From assembly GCF_012489685.1 (NCBI RefSeq), contig NC_080044.1, positions 65,210,732 through 65,274,731 of the forward strand: 64,000 nt of DNA, written 5' to 3'. Under the pieces are notes generated by a model. The model was not told the origin of the DNA and ran no database searches. It was given only the letters and a program-made list of their open reading frames with translations. This stretch comes from Lotus japonicus (lineage: Eukaryota; Streptophyta; Magnoliopsida; Fabales; Fabaceae). Shown here piece by piece: positions 1 through 10,754 of this stretch. The translations under genes were made by a program, and so were the position numbers. Every line of letters begins with the position of its first letter. Position 1 is the stretch's first letter.

Positions 1-628
1 CAGTAGAAAACAAAAGACTTTGACTTGATATTCATGCTATGAATAATATTGTTAAACGATATTTCACGTTAAAAAGTGAAGTTAGACCTGTCTTTTGCAT
101 TTCGATGCATGTAGGCTCATTTGCAAGCTCATGGAATAATGTTTTGTTGACACTTATCCACATCCACCTTAGATATATAAGAAGAGAAAATCGAGAAATG
201 TGTGGAAATGAGATAGGAAAGAAAGTGAGATATGAATAAATCATTACTCTTGGATATGTGTATAGATATTTTCTTTTAGTTTCAAATATCCCCCTCATAG
301 TCTAATATATTATTACATTTCAGCCAACTTTTCATTTTTTACTGTAAAGATTGCGCTAAAGTGTAAGTCGATAGGGGTTAAACACAATTAACATTTGAAA
401 CTCATATAATTCATATGTATAAGAAAGATAAAACATTTAAACATAAACATAAGATAATAACGACATATAATTGTTTGACTAATTAAAATTGTATATCTTA
501 AAAAATACTTCATTGTATTATTCTATATATATATATATATATATATCAAATTCTGAATAATTGTAGTTAGCAGTGGAGTTCGTGAAAAATTATCCGTGCA
601 TCGCACGGACAAACGGGTATAATCCTAG
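1..628 (+). mobile_element. Helitron 3' portion (5' end lies outside the window)
   Basis: The right end shows Helitron 3' hallmarks: a GC-rich hairpin (CCGTGC at 594-599, loop ATC, GCACGG at 603-608), then CTAG (625-628) followed by a host T. No target duplication is expected for this class. About 480 bp next to this terminus match, in inverted orientation, the sequence at 45286-45760, so two family members are present. No Rep or helicase coding is visible, so this is probably a non-autonomous copy. The 5' end cannot be placed. Confidence 0.6.
524..546. repeat. (AT)n microsatellite
   Basis: Uninterrupted AT dinucleotides lie within the Helitron 3' portion. Confidence 0.9.
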
Positions 629-2086
629 TGTGTCTAATCCCTTCAAGTTCGCCTAACATTTGCAACATTAATTCATAAATAAAAATACAAAATCTTACCA
701 ATGTAATTTCGTGAAATCTTTACCTAAATTTGGATCATGTTTTGAAATTGATTCATGTGAACGAAAAGACACCGTTAATATAGCTCGATAGTTATATAGT
801 TTTCATCCCAGCTGGTTTCTTTTAATTCTAGTTGATTTTGAAGTGTTATGGAATCTTCGTTATGATATTTTCCTATAAGAAAAGGAAAAAGTTCTTCATG
901 GACATGATTGATGTTAATTGTTAAAGATGAAGTTGAATGAATTCAAAAGTGATGCTGGATGGAAGCTGTAAATAATAGTAACATGTCGACATGTAGACTG
1001 TCTGTACTACACACAAACGATGTTTTGTTTTTGAAAAGGATGTTTGCTCAACTTGAATGGAAAAAGCGTCTATAACACATAAAGACCCGTCACACTCGAG
1101 AATTCATCGACCTTATCCACTTATCCTCTTTTTTAATAATTATAATAATACTTTCAAAAAATAATTATAACCTTAATAATATATACTTTTTTGAACTCAT
1201 TAATAATATATACTTAGTCCTTGCATATTCATACGCAATTCCTAATTGAAAGAGATTGTTGAATTTTCTTCGGAGCTATATATGAGTTAAGCATCACGCA
1301 GAGTTGGATTGAAAGGCTTGGTTTTCAATTTCAATAATAATACTCGGACATTCAACAAATTATAGAAACCTATGTTTTTCATTTATCTTCTTCTTTATAT
1401 TATACATAATCCTTCTTTCTCTTCTTTTGTTTAATCATTTTAAGTGTTTGTTAGATATTTGCACGGGAATGACTGCATATAATTTTCCTTTCAACATGAT
1501 TGATGTTAGTCTTGCATTGCACTATAATGTGGCATCACAAGCTAGCTAGCATAGTGTCACCACTTGCTCGACTGTTACCTTGGGTGTGGGTCAGTAAAAA
1601 TATCTCTCATCATGAAATAAAATAGTTAGTGTTAAATATTTAAAATGTCTTTATTTAGTATTTATAAATTAAAAAAAACATTTATCTCACTCTCTATTTC
1701 ACAAAAGTAGTTAATGAATTAGTTGAGCAAGCATAATTTAAGGGTTATCTAAATGATTAAACGAGTAACCTTACTAAAAATACCTTAATATAGTATTTTT
1801 CATATTTTTTAATTTTTTTGAATAATAATGATTTTTAAATACAAAGAGCAAAATAGATAGTGGAAGAATTTTATTAAAATTGTAAGGATACAAAATTTAT
1901 AAACTTCTTGAAGAGGCATTCAAGGTAATGCATGGGGCTAGTTAAGATAAGCTTGATGATTTATCCCGTGAAGGCATTTGGTCTTTTTATTTTTATTTTA
2001 GTTTCAAGTTTTATTTTATATTTTATATCTTATATATTTCTTACCGATATTGGATTTAATTTTATTAGTTCATTAATCTTGATTTT
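629..2086. other. gene-free AT-rich stretch
   Basis: No reading frame of convincing composition, splice structure or RNA gene was seen. The short frame at 1932-2147 is low-complexity Phe/Ile-rich and overlaps the LINE-tail-like sequence, so it is not called. Confidence 0.6.
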
Positions 2087-2150
2087 TTTTATAAGCAAAT
2101 TTGTATTTAACTCAAGCACAAGGGGTGCTAGAACCCAAATACAATGAGAG
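2083..2150 (-). mobile_element. LINE 3' tail-like remnant
   Basis: Read on the minus strand, a small hairpin with arms AGCACC / GTGCTT is followed about 30 nt later by an A-run (the T-run at 2083-2090 on plus). The same layout recurs at 35232-35297, 35404-35485 and 48240-48300. Plant L1-type LINEs commonly end in a short stem-loop and poly(A). No coding part is attached here. Confidence 0.35.
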
Positions 2151-2257
2151 GAAAAAAAAAAGAACAAGAGACCAGAGAAAAGAAACTAAACCAAGTAACA
2201 ATGGTACCCCAAGCCAAAACTAACCAATTATGTTGTTGTTCTTGGGACTGTCAATAA

Positions 2258-2801
2258 CGGTTTGTTTGGTTTGAGGGGGGAGGGGATGGAAGGAAAACAC
2301 GGAAAATGAAATCCTTTGCCTCCTTTGATTGGGGAGGACTAATGGAACAGAAGCGGAGATTATTTCTTTACTTGTTTTTCACTATAGTTTTTTATTATTT
2401 TTACATTATTGGTTTCTTTATTATTTATCTGAAAATTGCAACGATAGTAATTTCAAAAATATAATGATACCTCTTTCTAAATTATGTTACAATTTTAACT
2501 AGGACAAATACAATATTATTTTTGATATAAAATATATGTTATAAAAGTAATTTTAAGGATACCCAAAAATTGGAAACAACATTTTTTGAACTGTGTAAAT
2601 ATATTTTTAATAAATAATTTAAATTTTGTTATATATGAATTATTTTAGAAATTTTATATATGAAGGATAAAATAGTAATTATACATCACACTTCTATTCT
2701 TTCGTTCCACTTCTTTTCATTTCCATTCTACCTTACCAAACAACCTAAAAATCATCTTACTTTTCTTTTCCTCCCTTTCCTTCCTCATACCAAACAAACC
2801 A
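2258..2801. mobile_element. Tourist-like (PIF/Harbinger) MITE
   Basis: The two ends are inverted copies: GGTTTGTTTGGTTTGAGG at the left and its imperfect complement in the ACCAAACAAACC-containing right end, both running into purine-rich or pyrimidine-rich arms of about 40 bp. The element is flanked by TAA at 2255-2257 and 2802-2804. This matches the 3-bp TWA target duplication and GG(G)TnTGTTTGG termini of Tourist-type elements. It is 544 bp long, AT-rich inside and has no coding capacity. Confidence 0.65.
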
Positions 2802-2804
2802 TAA

Positions 2805-3813
2805 GGATTGAGCTGGTTTGTTGCAGCTTGATTGTATTCCTTTTTTATTGAACTTAATGCTGATTTTTTTTATACCTTAAACAGAGGTATTTTTTAGTGA
2901 TTGCTTGGTGCTCGATTTGGATTTTTGGTTCTAGGTGTGGTTTGTTTGGTTTTGAAGCATGCATTCGTACATAAGGGGTTTTTGAGCTAGGTGGAGAGTG
3001 GGTTTGAGCCGGGAAGGAGAATGTGGCACCCGATATACCTGCATATATTCTGATGCATAAGTTAGTAAGGGAAGTGAAAGATTAAGTGAATGTAAGGATG
3101 AGATTGAAAGAACTTGCCTTATGATGTTAAGGATATTGATATTTATAGTAAAGGTTGGGTGAGGTCCAAGGGGTGGTCGCTTTTGAGAGGCGTTGCCCTT
3201 TGTTTGTGAAGTGTTGGATCTCAGCAATTAGGCCATGATCTCACGATGAGAAGAAAAGTGGCGGGCTTGTCAGGTTCGCCGTGAGGCGCGTGTCAACTGG
3301 GTGCGGTCACTTTCAATTTTCTCCTTCTCAAGGTACATGACACCTTCCACCGTTGGATTTGACGTCGACACGTCCAATTGGGGTCGTCACTCAGCCTTAG
3401 CACACATGCTCGATTGGGTTAGTCTTTGTCCTAGGTTAGCCAGATATGTCTCGTCCAAGTTACATTAGACCGAGACAATTCCCCATAATAATAGTCCCTC
3501 CAATCTAGCGTACAACTTGTCGATGTTCGAACTTTGTTGGTGGACGAGGGTCCCCATAATAAATTTTTCTCTCCTCCAAGGTTGTATCAATGACTACTGA
3601 AATCTAATGTTTTTATTTAGTGTCATCTTCTCTTTTTAAGCTTCATCAATCAAATAAGGTGATTGTCAAACACACATAGGATTTTTATCCTAATTTTGAT
3701 ATATTCACTCTCAACTTATCATCTATTTCATTTTAACATTTTTCTTTCGATGCCACTTTTTGTTTATAATCGCACAACTTATCATATCAGTCATCGTTCT
3801 CTTCTTATTTTCT
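2805..3813. other. no gene recognised
   Basis: The segment from about 2930 to 3560 is more GC-rich than its surroundings and resembles decayed retroelement LTR sequence in texture, but no terminal pair or motif could be found. Frames here are short and out of context. Confidence 0.4.
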
Positions 3814-4212
3814 CTACCAAATGTGAGTCTATTAAATGTCAACAAATAATATTCACTTTTCATCCAATTTTCAATTGGATTTTGATTCATTCATACTTGT
3901 ATTTTTTTTCAAGTCATTGCCACTTACTTTATTTTCGTATCTCTCACTTCCTTACCTACACTACTTTCCTTATTTGAAAACTATCTCTCACTTCTTATTT
4001 GTCTACCGAATGTGAGTCTATTGGATGTCTAACAAATAATTTTCACTTTTCATCCAATTTTCCATTGGATTTTAATTCATTCATACTTGTCTTTCTTTTT
4101 CAAGTCATTTCCATTTACTTTATCTTTTGATCTCTCATTTCTTTACCTATCACACCATCTATCATTTTGTCACTACTTTCTTTATTTAAAGACTATCTCT
4201 CACTTCTTTACC
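3814..4212. repeat. diverged two-copy tandem repeat, period about 187 bp
   Basis: The block beginning CTACCAAATGTGAGTCTATT at 3814 is repeated with substitutions and small indels from 4001. Both copies contain the TTTTCATCCAATTTTC..TTGGATTTT segment. The sequence is pyrimidine-rich and non-coding. The overlapping open frames at 3663-4636 are a by-product of low stop density in CT-rich DNA. Confidence 0.7.
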
Positions 4213-5278
4213 TACACAGCATCTATCATATTTCTCATTTTTCCTTCCCTATCCCAGTTCCGGTACCATGTGGATGTCACATTCCACAATCCTATTCACA
4301 GCACCATTCATCAATTCATACAAAGTCTGGCACACAGGAATGGGATACAGCATCACACAAAAACAAAACTAGGTTTTCTTTCCTTCCACAACGCTTTATC
4401 CTGTTATCATTTCCTGCATTCATATGGCCCCATCTTATCATGTCCCTTATTGCCTCCCCACCACTTTGCCACCAAAAATATATTCCCTGCAAAAACAAAA
4501 TCCAAAAATATTAATTCAATATAAAACCACCAAAGTTAAGATAATCCTAAGAAATCATATCAATAAAATAATAACAATTAACAAATTTAAAAGTAAACTC
4601 TGCGGGCGCAACACGCAACACGCAACAAACACATAAAAGAAACAAACAAACAATTATGTAAAGTGATAAACTAATAATAAAAAATTTCACCGAAAATAAA
4701 TAAGAAAACAAAATATTCTTTCAAATCAACAGAAAAATCAAACGTAAAAACAAATCAACAGAAAAATCAAAACAAAAAAAAAACAGAAAAATAAAAAAAA
4801 AATCAAAAGAAAAAGAAGGTAGAGAGATTAACAGTGGAAGAACGCAACGAAATTCATAACCACACGATGAACGGAGAAGATGAAAGAAAAGGTTGATGAC
4901 ACGTTACGAGGGGAAAAAATGGAAAAACAGAGGAAAAAAAATACGAAGTGTCACCGAATTGACAGAAAGGAACGACGATGTGAAAGATTTATGATAATTG
5001 AATCAACAAGCATCAATCGAAATTTTGAGTGGAGTTAATTTTAAATTTAAAGTGAGATTTGATTTTATATAATTTTAGTCAAAATTGTTTTTGATTTGAT
5101 GAAATTCAGTCCAGAAGCTTCAAACAGTGGCCATCAATGGCTGCCACTACCAGATATATCATCTATAATATCTATATACACACGCGCGGACACAGACGAA
5201 CGAAAAACCACATAATAAGGCTTTCAGATCTACAGCCGTTACGGCGGAATCCGGCACGGCGGAGGCCGGTGGTCATCA
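4213..5278. other. no gene seen; strongly A-rich from 4640 to 4840
   Basis: AT-rich intergenic DNA. An A-rich run from 4640 to 4840 precedes the 3' flank of the serine-rich gene, whose polyadenylation site should fall somewhere below 5279. Confidence 0.5.
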
Positions 5279-5890
5279 TCATGAGTCATCGGCGGCCTTG
5301 GACATGACGGAGAGTCTGCTAGGTCTCGGCCGAAAGTCTCCTCTCCTCCTCTGCTGATGCGAGGAAGGACGAATCAACGCGGAGAGCGCTCTCCTCACGA
5401 TCTCCCCTTCCACGCCGCGGATCCTGACTAGCGAGTTCGTCATGGCGGATCTGCGCGCGTTGAGGCGGTTCGACGAGTACGGCGCGGCGGAGTGTGAGCC
5501 GAAGCCTTTGTGGAGACTGCATCGGAACGAGCCAGGGTGCGTCGTCGGCGAACACATGCACGTCCTCTTCTGCTGCTGATGCCTCTGGTTACTCTGCTTC
5601 TTCACCAACTGACCACCACCGGAACCACCACTTCGCGGCGCAACGGAGATAGACCGGTTCGGTGAAATTGACCGGTCCAGGGAGAATCGGACCGAGGATG
5701 ATGAAGAAACGCCGCAGAGGCTGACACGTGTGGGAGATGTGGAACGGTGGTGGTGGAAGAAGGTGGTGGAGCGGGAGGAGAAGCTGGAGGTGGAGGAAGC
5801 GAAAGCGGAGGAAGGTGAAGAGTTGAATCGTGGTGATGGTGAGAGAGATCGGAGAACTGGGGTTCTGGATTTTCTAGAAGATGCCGCCAT
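5279..5890 (-). CDS. serine-rich protein with conserved CxC-H-C-H motif
   Basis: Single-exon frame of 203 codons, ATG at 5890 and TGA at 5279-5281. Residues 1-90 are Ser/Arg-rich low complexity. A conserved block CMCSPTTHPGSFRCSLHK sits at 111-128 (C111, C113, H118, C124, H127), and a basic C-terminal block contains ALSALIRPSSH, FRPRP and SRLSVM. Both blocks recur in the gene at 26384-26749, which supports a real coding family. Plant genomes carry families annotated as serine-rich protein-like with this motif; their function is not known to me. The Cys/His spacing could bind a metal, which is inference. The local GC content is far above the flanks, as expected for coding sequence. A TATA element lies about 105 bp upstream. 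The strand is set by the conserved motif; frames on plus here are shadows. Confidence 0.9.
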   Translation of the reverse strand: MAASSRKSRTPVLRSLSPSPRFNSSPSSAFASSTSSFSSRSTTFFHHHRSTSPTRVSLCGVSSSSSVRFSLDRSISPNRSISVAPRSGGSGGGQLVKKQSNQRHQQQKRTCMCSPTTHPGSFRCSLHKGFGSHSAAPYSSNRLNARRSAMTNSLVRIRGVEGEIVRRALSALIRPSSHQQRRRGDFRPRPSRLSVMSKAADDS

Positions 5891-5993
5891 TTTTGTTACA
5901 GAGAAAGAGAAGGGAGTGAGTGAGTGGTTTTATTTTTCTTTTGAACAAACCGGGTTCGGCTATTTGGTTCGGCAAACCTAGCTTTACTCTAGG

Positions 5994-6006
5994 TATGTAT
6001 ATATAG
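5994..6006 (-). promoter_or_regulatory. TATA box of the serine-rich gene
   Basis: On the minus strand the sequence reads CTATATATACATA about 105 bp upstream of the ATG, implying a short 5' UTR of roughly 70-80 nt. Confidence 0.55.
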
Positions 6007-6059
6007 GAATTGGGAACAACAGTGGCAATGAATGAATGTGAGTGAGTGCGTGGGGTCAT

Positions 6060-7663
6060 ATTCCTGATATTTTCTGACTGGGGCGTTTACTTTAGTGGAA
6101 TTATATTTAGGCCCACTTCGTTTGGTTCTTTTTCTTTTTCTCTACGTGTCATTAGGAAATTAATTTAGGTTTTTTGAGAAAATTAATTGAGTTAATGTAT
6201 TTTGATTATATTTCTAATGTCGACATGACTAGATTAGAAGAATAATAACCCCTCTCGTAATGTTTTTGTTTTTGTTTTTGTTTTTCAGAAAGGTGCGTGT
6301 ACATGTGATAAATCAGAAATCGGGATTTAATGTGTTGTCATAGGGAGAATGAATTGTGAATGGAAAGTAAATAGTAGTGTTAATTAGTTACAATGTGTAT
6401 TTAATGTAAAACTTATATCAGTCAAAATCATTAAATTAGTTATGTTAAGAAAGCATTGATTATGATTTATTAGGTTAGATTTTTTAATCAACGCTCAATT
6501 ATATAAATTAAAATATTTTTATTGGAGAGTGAGAGTGAGAGACTATAGTGATTTCTCTTACTAATTAAAATTATTTAATTTTTTATTTTAAGTATGGATT
6601 TAAATTTCATTATTTATTATTTAATTTTTTTGATATTCTTAACATCAAATACTATTATTTAAATTAAATAACTACATTAAATTATTTAAATTTTTATTTC
6701 AATTTAAATTATTTAGTTATATTTTTAATTGAAATTTGTCATCATTACATTCTTTTTATTTTGATCAATTTCTTCTTTTAATTTTTATTTTATTTTCTAT
6801 GATCTCTATTGTTACATCCATGATAACACTTCTTATCATATTAAATTAAATTTACAATATTTATATTTATATTTTAAATTTATAAAATTATACTCAAATA
6901 TAAAATATCTAAAAAATTAATTAATTATCATAAAATTAGTTTTGATTCTTCATACAGGCTAAAATAGTATACTAGTGAAAGTAAAAGGAAAAAAGACCGA
7001 AAGGGAAAGAAAGAAAATTCAAATTGAATTATGAATAAAGGGTATTTGAAGGAGACAGGAGTGGGAATGGATGTGTATAAAATGGAAGGGCTGGGATGCA
7101 AAAGCAAAAGTGGAATTGGAGGATAGATAGATAGTGACATGTAATCTAATCTAACCAGAGGATGGAGTTGGGTTAGTTAGTTAACCTGAATGGAGGACGT
7201 TGAGCCCTCTGAATTGCTATCCAACGGCTTTCAGTTCCACAAAGCTGTGGGCTGCCCATCATATCATAATAAAAAAAAGACAAAAAATATAGGATAGGAT
7301 ACAAGTCACAGAACCGTTTTAAACCCACAGTCTGAAATAGTGATAGTCTGACACCTTCTTGTTTTGCGGGTTCCTTAATCCCGCGCCACGTTCACGTCAC
7401 CAAATTTACCCTCCATACCGCTATTTTACCCTAAAAGTATTACATAAAAATCAATAGTTATATGAGTTTAATAAATTTGTATCGCTAGTGTAAAATAGTT
7501 TTACACTGACGTTCAATCACACTATACCATGTAAGCTAAATAGTAACATTCATTTTCTATTTTAATTAAAAAAATAGAATTTCTAATTTGAAAGAAATTA
7601 GTTGGATGTCTATCTATATAAATTTGGAAGTTTGGGTTTTATGAGGGTGTACAGGGGGAACCC
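6060..7663. other. gene-free AT-rich stretch
   Basis: No coding sequence is supported. Around 7488-7515 there is a short palindrome-like motif (GTGTAAAATAGTTTTACAC), of a type frequent in MITE-rich plant DNA, but element ends could not be fixed. The minus frame at 6928-7140 is low-complexity Ser/Leu/Pro sequence and is not called. Confidence 0.5.
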
Positions 7664-8015
7664 CATGGCAGCGGAGATAAGAGCAATGAGGTTGGGCTCC
7701 AACTTGCATGGAATAGGAGTATCAAGAAGCTTTATTGTGAGTCTGACTGCTTGGAGTTAGTTAAGGCACTAAGTAGAAGAGATCATGGTTGTCATGCCTA
7801 TGTGCTTCATAGCTGCAGTCTATCCATCTTCTCTTGAGCAGGAGGAGGGTGGTTTGTATTAGACATATTTCAAGGGAGGCGAATAGCACGACGGATTGCT
7901 TGGCGGGTGAAGGTACTTGAATGCCGTGTGGTTTCACACAAACTTCCCCTAGTGTGGTTGACTCGTTCCTATCTAGGGATATTTTAGCGCTTTAGTTCTT
8001 TATGTCTTATTTCCC
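7664..8015 (+). pseudogene. decayed LINE (L1-type) ORF2 C-terminal RNase H fragment
   Basis: Discontinuous frames encode pieces typical of the RNase H-like tail of plant LINE polyproteins. One reads AAEIRAMRLG; another, in a different frame, reads KLYCESDCLELVKALSRRDH. Downstream, a piece ending around GDF-like and Leu-rich text runs to about 7990. Frames change at least once and stops interrupt it, so it is a dead fragment. An A-rich run near 8020 may be the tail. The family assignment is by motif memory only. Confidence 0.5.
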
Positions 8016-8428
8016 AGGTACAAAAAAATAAATTATATACTGACAATACATAACTATTTAATTTTAGTTATATCTTATGGAATTTAACATCGTGAATTTA
8101 ATTTACAATTAAAAAGAGTTATTTCCTTGATTGTGTGTTTATGTCGAGACAATCATATAAGTATCTACATCTTCATTACAAAATTAGTTTTTACATATGA
8201 TTTTTCCACGACACTGGCTATTGTGATTCTAGACTATCATGGACTCTTAGTCGTCCATTAGTGGATTGATCCCTAAACTTTTCTCTCCTCAACCCATATC
8301 TCCCTCAACTCTTACCACTTAATCTATCATTTATTTTGAAACCTTTAGATATAAATAAAATATTTTAAACGTTAATAGAAAATAAATAATAATACAAAAA
8401 TGATAAGACTAAAACACCCTCACCATTT

Positions 8429-8430
<2 letters not shown>

Positions 8431-8475
<45 letters not shown>
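8431..8475. repeat. (CT)n microsatellite
   Basis: About 22 uninterrupted CT units. Confidence 0.95.
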
Positions 8476-8478
<3 letters not shown>

Positions 8479-9477
8479 TCCTCTATTATTTCGCTTTCTT
8501 CTTAATTATATGTTGAATCCACGCACCATTTGTGTGTTGAATTGGTGGTGAAGTGGGAGGTTCGAGAGCGAAGAGCGATATACAAAAAATACTAACATAC
8601 AATAACAATGAGATGAAACTAGCTAGGAAGAGAGTTCAAATGTATGTTATGAGATGAAGAAAGCCCAGATCAGAAAAGTGGAAAAAGAACAAGCATTTGA
8701 GGAGGCAGAGAGATATGGAGGTAGCTTATTCGAAAATCTTGTGGCATATTGGACATTCCATGCATGACTCTAGTGTTTCCCTCTTCGCATTCGACATTGA
8801 GCTTTTGGCGTAGATTAAGGATTGGGTGGTGTTGCTGTGATTAAGGGATTTTAAGTGATGGTGGGTTTGGGGGAAGGAGGATAAAAGCAAAAGGGAATAG
8901 AAGGAAGGGAATGAAGGAGATGGTGCTGCTGGGTTGGGGAGGCTTTTAGTGTTGATGGTTTCGATGTAGGATTTTTGGGGAAGGAGGCATTGGGTTTTGG
9001 CGGGGGGCAGGGTGGGGGGTTCAATAATGGTGGTTTGGGGGGGGCGTTTGGTGCGAACATGTTCTCCAAACTCCGCCACTATAGATTGTCCGAGTTAGAG
9101 TGAACATGTTTTCGGTGGTGGCAGACTTGTTTTATGGGAGTGGTGGTGAGTCGCTATAACGATGCTTTTCTAATTATGCATGGTCACGAGTGTAAAGCAA
9201 AGCAAGCCTTTCTAAGCATTAGATTTTTGGTACATCGGAAAATATTATAAGCATTAGATGATCATCGCTATAACGATGCTTTTCCAATTATTTAATCTTA
9301 AATTTTAAATTTTTACTTAGTGGTGAACCGTTGCAATGAGGCGCCGCCTTTCTTTGCACTAGATGATCATGGGAAGTACAATTTAATTTTATCTTTATCT
9401 AATATTTTCAATCGTTAGTTATTGACAAATATAATCAAGGATATGATTGGTTTATGAGAAAATGAAAGAAGAAGAAA
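8476..9477. other. no confident gene; small tandem duplication at 9150-9292
   Basis: The phrase TCGCTATAACGATGCTTTTC occurs twice (about 9152 and 9266), marking a roughly 114-bp diverged tandem duplication. A minus frame at 8726-9079 is Pro/Ser-rich without a recognised domain and is listed under rejected items. Confidence 0.45.
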
Positions 9478-9482
9478 TTAAT

Positions 9483-10679
9483 TGTAAGACCAAGATTTGG
9501 TCACGTAGTACAACTCTATGTTTTGATGATTACATGATAACTATTGTGTATGAACAATTGTGGTACTCTAACATTGTTTTCAGAGTGTTTAAATGACAGG
9601 CTCTGACTCTGGTCAATACTCACAATTATCAGAAGTATTTAGCCAAAGAGTAACCAATGCAACGCTTTCGCACTCACTATGTTCTGATTGAACAGTAGTA
9701 TATGCTTCAGAAGTTCTGAAGATGATAAGCTCTGATGTGGATTCAGATCACTTCAAGTTCTGAAGACCAGAAGCTCTGAAGGTCCAGAGGCTCTGAAGGT
9801 CCAGAAGCTCTGAAGGTCCAGAAGCTAAGTAGTGAAGATTATGAAGTCCAAGAGTAAGCTGGCTCTGAAGACCAAATACTTCAAACTCTGATAACCAGAA
9901 GCAGAAGATACGAAGGTCAGAGGATCCAAGCTTCCCTCTGACTCTGATCACCAAGCTTCACAAGTTCCAACATGAAGCGTCGTCTGAGCAGAAGTCAACT
10001 AGGATAAGGCTCACGTTGATGTCCAAGTACAAAAGCAATTGTACTATCCTGACGACCTTACCTAAGATGTTCAGCCACAACAGAATCTGGAAGTTCCGGA
10101 TTTGCCCTTCAACGGTAGCATTTCAAACTGCGAATACAACCCTAATCCTTGGAGTATAAATAGAGGCTGGAGATTGAAGAAGCGGCTAAGAAAATTTGTA
10201 CAAGCTTAAGCAACCATCCAATATTCTCTTAGCAATCTTTCTTCAATAGTTCTTACTGTGTTTACCTTAGCTTTCCAAGAAGCACTCATTGTAAACCCAA
10301 AACCTTCAAACAGTTAGTTTGATTTCCTTAAGGGACCAAGGTTGGTCAACTCCTTGAGAAGACTAAGAGAGTGAATCTTAGTGTTTGCTAGTTCATTGTA
10401 TTGTTAGTCACTGAGCAGGTTGCTAGTGGAGTTGTAACAAACATTGAATAGTGGATTGCCTTCATTCTAAGAAGGAAGAAATCACCTTAACGGGTGGACT
10501 GGATTAGCTTGAGGGATTTATCAAGTGAACCAGGATAAAATACTTGTGTGCTTCTCTTCATCTCATATCTTTGCACCTTGTGTTGTTTGTTCAAGAGATT
10601 TGTCTAAATCTCAAGACGGAAAAGTTTTTCTGTTGAAAACGTTATTCAAACCCCCTTTCTATCGTTTTCCATACCTTCA
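9483..10679 (+). repeat. 5' LTR
   Basis: 1197 bp, TG..CA ends. It contains a run of GAAGGTCCAGAAGCTCTGAA-type short repeats at 9770-9830 whose copy number differs slightly from the 3' LTR. A TATA-like GTATAAATAG lies at about 10153-10162. Confidence 0.95.
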
Positions 10680-10681
10680 AT

Positions 10682-10693
10682 TGGTATCATAGC
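10682..10693 (+). other. primer-binding site (initiator tRNA-Met type)
   Basis: TGGTATCATAGC starts 3 nt past the 5' LTR. It differs at one position from the usual TGGTATCAGAGC complement of plant initiator tRNA-Met. Confidence 0.85.
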
Positions 10694-10754
10694 GCAAGTT
10701 TTGATTACCACACCTAACAGTGTTCAGTGATCCGGGCCGGTGTGAAAAACTGAA

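Noticed and set aside
3663..4636. Series of plus frames rich in Phe, Ser, His and Tyr
   Set aside because: They overlap a diverged tandem repeat in CT-rich DNA and frames disagree between the two copies.
8726..9079. 117-codon minus frame with a CMECPICHKIF ending
   Set aside because: The zinc-finger-like phrase is too short, the rest is Pro/Ser/Thr low complexity, and no paralogue, TATA box or splice context supports it.
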